The notes under the pieces are model-generated. The model saw nothing but the letters and a program-made list of their open reading frames with translations, ran no database searches and was not told the origin of the DNA. Both the position numbers and the translations under genes were made by a program. From an uncultured Collinsella sp. (GTDB lineage Bacteria > Actinomycetota > Coriobacteriia > Coriobacteriales > Coriobacteriaceae), in assembly GCA_902490245.1 (NCBI GenBank), contig CABUDB010000074.1, positions 1-7,149 on the forward strand: a stretch of DNA of 7,149 nt, in the 5' to 3' direction. This document shows positions 1-5,615 of the stretch, one piece after another. Within the stretch, counting starts at the first letter, position 1. The number at the start of each line of letters is the position of its first letter.

Positions 1-591
1 CGCCTGATCCAGCGCGGTTTTCCGGCACAACTTAAGCGTTTTTCCATTTCTTCTTCTGCATACGCTTGTGAGATCGCCGAGGGTCATCACCTCGAAAATG
101 CTCCAAACGGGCGCGTCATCGTCGCGATCGACATAATGCTTCACGAGATCGTTTTTGTAACTCCGTCTCACGATGTTCTGAAGCTGGCTCTTGAGCTTGA
201 GCTTTTCCCCCATCTGCCCGTTCACGACCCTTCCGTTGACATCCCTGCATGTCCGGAGGCCGCGCTTTAAGAAGGTCGCCAGCCCGGGGTCCTCTATGTT
301 CTCAAGTATTCTGGCCAAGACTATGTTTTTAACCGCCGTTTCGATGAACATTATCTCCGGGTAGATTGCAGCCTTGATGGCGGAATCGAACCCGTATATG
401 TCCATGAGTGCATCGAACGAAGGGAGGGGGAGCGCATTTTTGGGCTTTCGGACAAACCGGAAGCCTTTATAGCCATGGAAATAGCCCATGTTTCTCAGCA
501 GTATCTTTCTGTCGCTCCCCCGCAAATCCTCCATACCGTGATTCGTCCTCATGTGCTTCATGAGGGAATTGATGCTCATGCCCTTCTTCAT
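1..591 (-). CDS. Abi family protein (Abi_2, AbiD/AbiF-like), C-terminus beyond the window
   Basis: The frame is open for 197 codons from an ATG at 591 to the left edge, so the C-terminal end is missing. The start is fixed by GGGAGG about 5-6 bases upstream (597-602). The protein begins MKKGMSINSLMKHM. Features matching the Abi_2 family as I know it: an early L-x-N-x-GY-F-x-GY-x-x-F-RF-V-RKP stretch (residues 32-50, family pattern 'nYYrlsgY..pF'), then F-x-x-L-x-x-IY-FD (59-69), a helix ending in IE-x-x-VK (82-88), and a D-APVW-IFE-x-x-TLG-L block (159-174). Such proteins abort phage infection in lactococci and are placed in the HEPN RNase superfamily. The R-x4-6-H motif expected in the C-terminal half is not in the visible part. 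The gene is solitary here, with no partner antitoxin upstream, and lies beside IS21 debris, which suggests horizontal acquisition. Base composition is lower in GC than the operon to the right. Family assignment is fairly sure; phage defence is inferred. Confidence 0.8.
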   Translation of the reverse strand, partial: MKKGMSINSLMKHMRTNHGMEDLRGSDRKILLRNMGYFHGYKGFRFVRKPKNALPLPSFDALMDIYGFDSAIKAAIYPEIMFIETAVKNIVLARILENIEDPGLATFLKRGLRTCRDVNGRVVNGQMGEKLKLKSQLQNIVRRSYKNDLVKHYVDRDDDAPVWSIFEVMTLGDLTSVCRRRNGKTLKLCRKTALDQA

Positions 592-619
592 CGAACCTCC
601 CTTGGCCTCCTTCTAGGAA

Positions 620-625
620 ATTATA
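620..625 (-). promoter_or_regulatory. Candidate -10 box for the Abi-family gene
   Basis: The minus strand reads TATAAT here, 28 bases upstream of the ATG at 591. Transcription would start near 611-614 and give a roughly 20-base leader holding two purine-rich ribosome-binding stretches (AAGGAGG near 607-613 and GGGAGG at 597-602). No good -35 hexamer lies at 16-18 bases, so this is either an activator-dependent promoter or a chance match. An imperfect inverted repeat overlaps the place where a -35 would be. Confidence 0.45.
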
Positions 626-630
626 TCCCA

Positions 631-651
631 GCCCGCCTCGACGGGGCGAGC
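631..651. repeat. Imperfect inverted repeat upstream of the Abi-gene -10 box
   Basis: Two 7-base arms, GCCCGCC and GGCGAGC on the plus strand, flank a 7-base spacer and pair except at one position (a G-U wobble if read as minus-strand RNA). The element ends five bases before the TATAAT box, where a regulator could cover the -35 region. It is not followed by a T-run, so it is not a convincing terminator. An operator role is only a suggestion from position. Confidence 0.3.
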
Positions 652-686
652 CTGTCGTTGGCGCCGGCCTATTTGTGTTTGTTAAC

Positions 687-755
687 GTCGTGATTGCGGG
701 TTTGATCACATCCGATTTTCAGAATTGAGCACGATAGTTTTTCGGTTTTGAGCAC
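687..755 (-). repeat. Three tandem 23-bp IS21-type terminal repeats (one IS end)
   Basis: On the minus strand three copies start at 755, 732 and 709, exactly 23 bases apart. The first two begin GTGCTCAA and the third, more diverged, begins GTGATCAA. Each continues with an A/C-rich stretch (AACCGAAAAA, TTCTGAAAAT, ACCCGCAATC). IS21-family elements carry several short repeats at each end that bind the transposase, and a repeated TTGAGCAC-like core on the plus strand fits that. The outer boundary is probably close to 674-690, where TGTTAACG or TGTGTTTG could be the terminal bases. No matching opposite end is visible right of the istB fragments, so only one end survives here. Confidence 0.65.
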
Positions 756-828
756 GGCCACGCCGACCAGACCGCATGCCTTAACGTTGTCGGTGCGTCG
801 TATCGGCAACGAGCAAAGGCAGGAGGGA

Positions 829-1114
829 ATGATCGACGTGGACAAGATAGAGGACGCAGGTGGCGGGCTGCAGGGCCATGCTCGAGGCCGAGCTCGCGCA
901 CAGGGACGCGACCAAGAGGGCACGGCTGCTCAGGCAGGCGAGGCTCCCCGTGCACAAGTCGGCCGAGGGGTTCGACTGGTCGCACGTGCGGTTCTCCGAG
1001 GGCTGGGGCCGCGACGACATGCTTTCGCTGGGCTTCGTCGGCCCCCGCGAGGACCTCGTGTTCTTCGGCAAGACCGGCAGGGGCAAGACCCACATGGCCG
1101 TGGCCCTGGCGATG
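829..1114 (+). pseudogene. istB: IstB N-terminal fragment (IS21 transposition helper ATPase), frameshifted and truncated
   Basis: IstB is the AAA+ helper that partners the IstA transposase of IS21 elements. The ATG at 829 (AGGAGG at 821-826) opens MIDVDKIEDA, after which the frame is lost. Removing one base near 857-859 restores VAGCRAMLEAELAHRD and then the typical IstB run with RARLLRQARLPVHKS, FDWSHVRF and REDLVFF. The Walker A sequence GKTGRGKT is at 1067-1090. Homology stops after HMAVALAM at about 1114, where the opposite-strand istB fragment begins. The sensor, Walker B and C-terminal parts are absent and no istA precedes it: only about 70 bases lie between the IS end repeats and this start. 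The reading to 1207 past the join is just antisense of the other fragment. Dead gene; family assignment is strong. Confidence 0.82.
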
Positions 1115-1116
1115 CG

Positions 1117-1474
1117 CACGGCCGCCGCCATCTGGTCGTCGCCGAACACCGCGCCCCACCGGCTGAACTCCAGGTTCGTGGTGATGACCACCGACTGCCG
1201 CTCGTAGGCGTCGGCGAACACCTAGAAGAGCGCGCGCGCCGTCGAGATCCAGCGGCAGGAAGCCGAGCTCGTCGATGACGAGCAGCCTAGCGCAGCCGAT
1301 GAGCGCGGCCTCACGGTCAAGGCGCCCCTCGTCGCGGGCGCGCCGCAGCCGCATGACGAGCGATGACGCGGTGAAGAAGCGGGCCTCCATCCTCCGCTCG
1401 CACGCCAGCATGCACAGCGCCGAGGCCATGTGCGTCTTGCCGGTGCTGACGTCCCCCACCAGCACGAGGTCCTC
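1117..1474 (-). pseudogene. istB: Second IstB fragment (Walker A to DDQMAAAV), frameshift plus amber codon
   Basis: Recognisable IstB starts abruptly at EDLVLVGD (1474) and carries Walker A GDVSTGKT (1433-1456), then MLACERRMEARFFTA, and Walker B LLVIDELGF (about 1259-1285). In the alternating GC run at 1230-1239 the frame changes. Adding back one GC unit gives GARALF followed by TAG (1222-1224), where relatives are expected to have glutamine, and then VFADAYERQSVVITTNLEFS and FGDDQMAAAV. Homology ends at 1117 against the plus-strand fragment. The N-terminal third and the C-terminal tail are missing. Its Walker A region differs from that of the plus-strand copy (LVGDVSTGKTHMASAL against FFGKTGRGKTHMAVAL), so the two came from different, diverged istB genes and not from a single flipped gene. 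Confidence 0.8.
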
Positions 1475-1607
1475 GCAGAAACCAGTTTCATGGAGCGTTT
1501 CATTGAAAATCCCCCTAATCTAGCAACGGTTTAAAGTCTACGAGATGGGGGGGGGACGCGAGCCAAGTCGACAAAGGCAGTTAACCGGCGGCTATTCATG
1601 CCTCGAT
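1475..1607. other. Non-coding gap between IS debris and ATPase remnant, with a nine-G run
   Basis: No supported coding frame. The stretch contains a short direct repeat (GTTTCAT at 1485-1491 and 1497-1503) and a homopolymer of nine G at 1547-1555. The sequence before EDLVLVGD on the minus strand is open for only some 17 codons before a stop and does not look like IstB. I see no IS terminal repeat and no clear terminator here. Confidence 0.55.
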
Positions 1608-2036
1608 TTAGAACCGCTCGAGAATCTCCGCAGCATTCTCTCGCAGATAGTTATCTAGGTCCGGCACGGCAAACTGCACGTAGCCCCTCTGTGGTGCCTG
1701 AATAACCTCTCTTTGTAGCAATTTGGCCCTAATAGAGCTGATCTCATTGGTCTTTTTACCCATGCGCTTAGCAATCTCGGCTGATTTGGACTGTTGTTTA
1801 TCCTCGCACATCGCCAAAAGGTATTTGATATCGTTGAGCCCCAGTCCAGAAATCGCGGGCTCGTGAACAACATCGTGAAAACGAGCCTCTGCCAGCGCAA
1901 TGCCTTCGGTGACATCGTGTTCGCTCACAATGGCACTTTTGGCACGATGCAAGTTGGCGCGCTGCCAAATGGAGTAACCGACCATTTGCACCAGATAGGC
2001 ATAGCCCTTAGTGGTCTTAGCGGTTCTCGACAGCAG
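1608..2036 (-). pseudogene. C-terminal remnant of an AAA-family ATP-binding protein (lid and winged helix)
   Basis: The frame is open from just after an in-frame TAA at 2037-2039 to the stop at 1608-1610, about 142 codons. It reads KGYAYLVQMVGYSIWQRAN, then a helical EGIALAEARFHDVVHEPAISGL stretch, then a winged-helix-like IAKRMGKKTNEISSIRAKLL followed by VIQAPQRGYVQFAVPDLDNYLREN. From memory this matches the end of the roughly 380-450-residue 'ATP-binding protein' family of actinobacteria (Orc1/archaeal-ATPase-like), where a GYPY-x-x-Q-x-VGY segment follows the NTPase core. The Walker A and B parts are missing. The only early starts, a GTG at 1991 and an ATG six bases on, lie inside the conserved segment and have no good ribosome-binding site. 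It begins only 13 bases after the tandem glycosyltransferase stop, so a deletion probably fused the two neighbours. A short functional regulator is possible but unlikely. Confidence 0.72.
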
Positions 2037-2048
2037 TTAAACCATTGT

Positions 2049-4535
2049 CTAAAGCGAGAAATACTCACTCTCGGCAGATAAGTTAGGCCCCAACCACGGA
2101 TCACCCGTCAAGAAAAACTCCGGCCAGCGCTGCATAAACAGCGCTTGCTCGCGCTTCCAGCGGCGCAGCTTTTCCTCGTTGGCCTCTTCCCTGCCGCGCG
2201 AGGTGAACTCGTAGTGATACAGCTCGGCATAAGGCGTATAGATGGTGTGGTAGCCCGCCTCCCATACGCGCAGGCAAAAGTCTGCGTCGTTAAAGCCAAC
2301 GGCGAATTCCTCGTTGTAGCCGCCGACGCGCTCAAATACGTCGCGTCGCACCATCTGGCAGGCACCCGTTACGGCGCTAAAGTTGCCCGGGCGCACAGCG
2401 CGGGCAAGATAGCCCTCGCGCTTTGCCGAGAAGTCCTGGTTGGCATGGGCAAGTGCCCCACGCACGCCAACCAAAATGCCGGCATGCTGCACCAGATGAT
2501 CGGCAAAGTAGAGTTTGGCGCCCACCACGCCCGCATCGGGACGCTGCAGATAGCCCATCATCTCTTCGATAAAGTCCGGGCTTATGACCTCGGTATCGTT
2601 GTTGAGCAGCAGCAGGTAGTCGCCCTTGGCGTGCTTCACACCAAAATTGATGATCTGAGAGTAATTGAACTCGCCCGGCCAGCACACAACACGCGCGATG
2701 CCCTTGCCTTCGGATGCTGCAGCCACGCGCTCTGGCAGGGTTTCGTAATACGCAAACGTCTCCGGGGCTTCGCTGTTGTTCTCCACCAAGACGATCTCGT
2801 AATTGGTATACGTTGCCTTCTGAGCGATCGACATCACGCAGGCATCGAGCGTCTCAACGTGATCCTTGGTGGGAATCACAATGCTCACCAGCGGTGCAGG
2901 CTCTGGCAGCGCATAGCGCATACGGTAGACAAACGGAGTTTCGGACTCCTCGACCGCTCCATGAACGCCCAGCGAGCCAAAGTGACGCTGCAGGGCCAGG
3001 CGTCCGGCCTCGATGGCATACGGTTTGCTGTCGGCGGATCCGTCGGCGGTCGACCCCGGATGCACGCGCCAGTGATACAACACGTGCGCAATATGCTCAA
3101 AGCGCGCACCCGCTGCAAGGCAGCGAAGCGTCAGGTCATAATCCTGGGCGCCCGCGACGTCTTCCGGTGACATGCCAATGCAATCGATGAGCGCCTTCTC
3201 CGCCATCAGAAAATGCGTCACGCAGTTATGGCTATAGAGCAGGTCGACGTTGAGCTGCGTCTTAAAGACCGGCTGGCCCCACTCCCCCGTTTTCTGGAAC
3301 ATGTCCTCGTCGCAGAACAGGACCTGGGGGCGCTCGCCCTCGGCCGCCTTATTCAGCGCGGAAACATACTGGAATAACGCGTCCGGTTCCAGGATGTCAT
3401 CGTGGTCCAAGAACGCGATGTAGTCTCCAGTCGCTTGCTGAATACCCGCGTTGGTGTTGACCACAATGCCGCCGTTACCAGGCAGCTCAACACGACGGAC
3501 GCGCTCCTCGTTGACGCCCGCCGCAAGATTGGCAACCGCATCCCATTCGGGCGAGGCGTCCATAAGCAGCAATTCCCAGTTGTCATAGCTTTGGGCGAGC
3601 ACCGAGTCCAGCAGCTCGCGCAGGTAGACCAGATCGGTCTTGTAGCACGGCACCACAATGCTCACGAGCGGTCTATAGGCAAAGGCCGCCGAAGCGACAC
3701 GTTGGCACGCCAAATCGCCCGGCTTTGCGCGATGTTGCTCAAACCAACGTCGATAAGCTGCGTCGTCCGCACGCGCGTCCTTCATGCGGTTCCAACTGTC
3801 ATCGACCATGCCGTTGTACAGGCGACCATCCATGGCGCAAAACCCGCTCTGGATCTGCTCTGTGGGATCGCTCACAATCGCGACAAAATCCCGTATATCC
3901 CGAGGCATCTCAACGCTCAGATACGTTTTATTGACGCGGCATCCGTTCTGCTGCGGCACATCGACCTGCGATTCAAACACATGCACGGTGGCATCAATCG
4001 CATTCATATGCGTATCGAAGCTCTGGAACTCAGGGGAGCACTGGGGGTCTCCCGCCCAGGCAACCTCATAGCGCCACACCGCGCCGGCGTCTGTCGGCAA
4101 ATAGCGAATGGCATCGATCTCGTAGCGACCGCAGCATTCGCCACGCTGCGCATCGCGGATAAGCGCGCACAGCGCAGGCTTTGCTTTGTAGTTAATCTTA
4201 GATTCCAGCTTGTCCACGCGGCTATCGAGGCGAATGGCGCCAAGTTTTTGGCCACCGGACACAAATGCAGCGTCGATCGCAGAGCCATCCAAAAACGGAA
4301 GCACCAAGACGGCGAGCTCGCGCTCGTAATCGGAAACGGAAGGGCAAAGCGCCAACACACGGCCATGATCGACTGGGAGCACCAGCGACGGCACACAAGA
4401 ACCGCTCGTTGTCGCGTGGGCAAACGCTTGAGAACCCTCCCGTTCAATAAGCGCGGCGACATCCTGACCGGCAAAACGAAGCAGCACAAACAGACGGCCC
4501 TGACTGCGGCAAAGTGCCAAACGCTTGATACTCAT
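2049..4535 (-). CDS. Bifunctional glycosyltransferase with two tandem GT2 domains
   Basis: 828 residues. The ATG at 4535 follows the TAG of the upstream glycosyltransferase with no gap, and the only ribosome-binding signal is a weak GAGAAG, so translation is probably coupled. Residues 1-288 match nothing I recognise: no membrane segment is evident, and 137-210 is rich in alternating hydrophobics, suggesting a beta-sandwich. GT2 domain 1 (about 289-520) opens PLVSIVVPCYK and has the nucleotide-sugar/metal motif LDHDD (376-380), GAQDYDLTLR (462-471, likely base Asp) and LYHWRVHPGSTA (486-497). GT2 domain 2 (about 548-775) opens PLVSIVIPTKD and has NNDTEV (645-650) and GFNDADFCLR (747-756). The NND-type second domain recalls rhamnosyltransferases of surface polysaccharides. 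A protein with two GT-A domains likely adds two sugars in turn, or alternately, to a lipid-linked glycan in the cytoplasm. Both domains keep their acidic motifs and look active. Exact sugars cannot be read from sequence. Confidence 0.88.
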   Translation of the reverse strand: MSIKRLALCRSQGRLFVLLRFAGQDVAALIEREGSQAFAHATTSGSCVPSLVLPVDHGRVLALCPSVSDYERELAVLVLPFLDGSAIDAAFVSGGQKLGAIRLDSRVDKLESKINYKAKPALCALIRDAQRGECCGRYEIDAIRYLPTDAGAVWRYEVAWAGDPQCSPEFQSFDTHMNAIDATVHVFESQVDVPQQNGCRVNKTYLSVEMPRDIRDFVAIVSDPTEQIQSGFCAMDGRLYNGMVDDSWNRMKDARADDAAYRRWFEQHRAKPGDLACQRVASAAFAYRPLVSIVVPCYKTDLVYLRELLDSVLAQSYDNWELLLMDASPEWDAVANLAAGVNEERVRRVELPGNGGIVVNTNAGIQQATGDYIAFLDHDDILEPDALFQYVSALNKAAEGERPQVLFCDEDMFQKTGEWGQPVFKTQLNVDLLYSHNCVTHFLMAEKALIDCIGMSPEDVAGAQDYDLTLRCLAAGARFEHIAHVLYHWRVHPGSTADGSADSKPYAIEAGRLALQRHFGSLGVHGAVEESETPFVYRMRYALPEPAPLVSIVIPTKDHVETLDACVMSIAQKATYTNYEIVLVENNSEAPETFAYYETLPERVAAASEGKGIARVVCWPGEFNYSQIINFGVKHAKGDYLLLLNNDTEVISPDFIEEMMGYLQRPDAGVVGAKLYFADHLVQHAGILVGVRGALAHANQDFSAKREGYLARAVRPGNFSAVTGACQMVRRDVFERVGGYNEEFAVGFNDADFCLRVWEAGYHTIYTPYAELYHYEFTSRGREEANEEKLRRWKREQALFMQRWPEFFLTGDPWLGPNLSAESEYFSL

Positions 4536-5603
4536 CTACACTTCTCGCTTTCCCAGGGCGTTCGCTGCCATGCGTTTGCAGGCACCCAGGCGCCCAAACC
4601 TCAAGACGTCGTAATCGAACATGAGCTTTTTGCACAAACGAGCAGCAGGGGCCTTACCGATAAGTGCCGCGCGCACCATGGCGGCAACCGAAGGAGCACA
4701 TTGTGCGAGCGCAGCATCGTTGTCCACGGCAGAACCGTTAAGCGCCGCGGCAACGGCAGCAAACACTTTGCCGCAGTCCGAACCCAGCAACCTCAGCGCA
4801 TCGTACAGCACCAGATCACACAGGAAGTACGCCAGGTCATCAGCATGCTGTGCGTCGAGACCGTCGCGCTGCCAGTCAGCCAGCATAGCGGAGTAAATCT
4901 TCACGTGCTCCAGCAGACGTGTCTCGTCGTCGTAGCGCATGGTGTCCATGAGCGAACCCTTGCGCGCCACGCGGTAGTCGTACAACTTGTTCGAGATAAG
5001 CGCGGTCTTGTGCGAACGACCGTACACGGCAAAGTCGAAGACCTGGTCCTCGCCATACTTAACGGTTTCGTCGAACACGATCCCGTTGCCCAGCAAGAAG
5101 TCGCGCTTGCAGGCGGTGCGCCATGCAAAGGGACGAGACGCTTCCTTAAACAGCAGGTCGGAGCTATAGCCCTCAAACGACACATCGCGCGGGCTAAGCA
5201 CATAGTTAAGCCACGGATACCCCGCCTCCAGCGGATACGGGTTCGCGCCAAAGGTCAACACGTCGCAGTCCTCGCGCTCAAAGGCATCGACGATCACGCG
5301 GCATGCATCGGGCGTAAAGCGGTCGTCGGAATCCAAGAACGCGACAATAGGCGCCGTGGACGCGGCGATGCCTGCATTGCGCGCGCTCGACAGGCCCCCG
5401 TTCTCTTTATCGACCAACGTAAAGCGCGCGTCCTTTTCGCAATAGGCAGCCGCAATATCGCGCGAACCGTCCGGCGAGCCATCGTTGACCAGCACGCCTT
5501 CCCAATCGGGCATGTCCTGCGCAAGCAGGGAGTCCAGGCACCAGGCCAGGCACTCCTCCACCTTATAGATGGGAACGACAACGGAAATCTTGGGGGTAGT
5601 CAT
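4536..5603 (-). CDS. Glycosyltransferase family 2 protein
   Basis: I place the start at the ATG at 5603, giving 355 residues beginning MTTPKISVVVPIYK. The AGGAG at 5613-5617, which overlaps the upstream TAG, lies 9 bases before it but only about 4 bases before the alternative in-frame TTG at 5609. The GT-A fold covers about residues 5-210: IYKVEECL, NDGSPDGS (40-47), ENGGLSSARNAG (67-78), the DxD-type LDSDD (90-94) and GEDQVF (184-189) with the likely catalytic acid. The remaining 140 or so residues are helical and lack a membrane anchor, as is common in capsule and teichoic glycan transferases. A short L-x-x-FL-DL-V-x-D-A-RL segment near 257-272 resembles the end of the partial gene at 6809-7149. 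Part of a compact run of glycosyltransferases, so probably one step in the same surface polysaccharide. Donor and acceptor unknown. Confidence 0.88.
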   Translation of the reverse strand: MTTPKISVVVPIYKVEECLAWCLDSLLAQDMPDWEGVLVNDGSPDGSRDIAAAYCEKDARFTLVDKENGGLSSARNAGIAASTAPIVAFLDSDDRFTPDACRVIVDAFEREDCDVLTFGANPYPLEAGYPWLNYVLSPRDVSFEGYSSDLLFKEASRPFAWRTACKRDFLLGNGIVFDETVKYGEDQVFDFAVYGRSHKTALISNKLYDYRVARKGSLMDTMRYDDETRLLEHVKIYSAMLADWQRDGLDAQHADDLAYFLCDLVLYDALRLLGSDCGKVFAAVAAALNGSAVDNDAALAQCAPSVAAMVRAALIGKAPAARLCKKLMFDYDVLRFGRLGACKRMAANALGKREV

Positions 5604-5615
5604 AGCCAAGTGCTC

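Noticed and set aside
467..709. 80-codon minus-strand frame overlapping the start of the Abi gene
   Set aside because: It is another frame of the Abi gene and its leader; the Abi frame has the ribosome-binding site and the family motifs.
687..755. CRISPR-like array
   Set aside because: The 23-bp units are contiguous and diverged, without spacers, and fit an IS21 terminal repeat set much better.
748..1278. 176-codon plus-strand frame through the IS region
   Set aside because: Only the codons from 829 to about 858 are IstB; the rest is out of frame because of the single-base disruption and then antisense of the second fragment.
2145..3170. 341-codon open frame on the plus strand
   Set aside because: Antisense to the tandem glycosyltransferase within its catalytic domains, with no ribosome-binding site or family match.
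5604..5609. TTG at 5609 as the start of the middle glycosyltransferase
   Set aside because: The AGGAG is only about four bases before this TTG but nine bases before the ATG at 5603, which is the better start.
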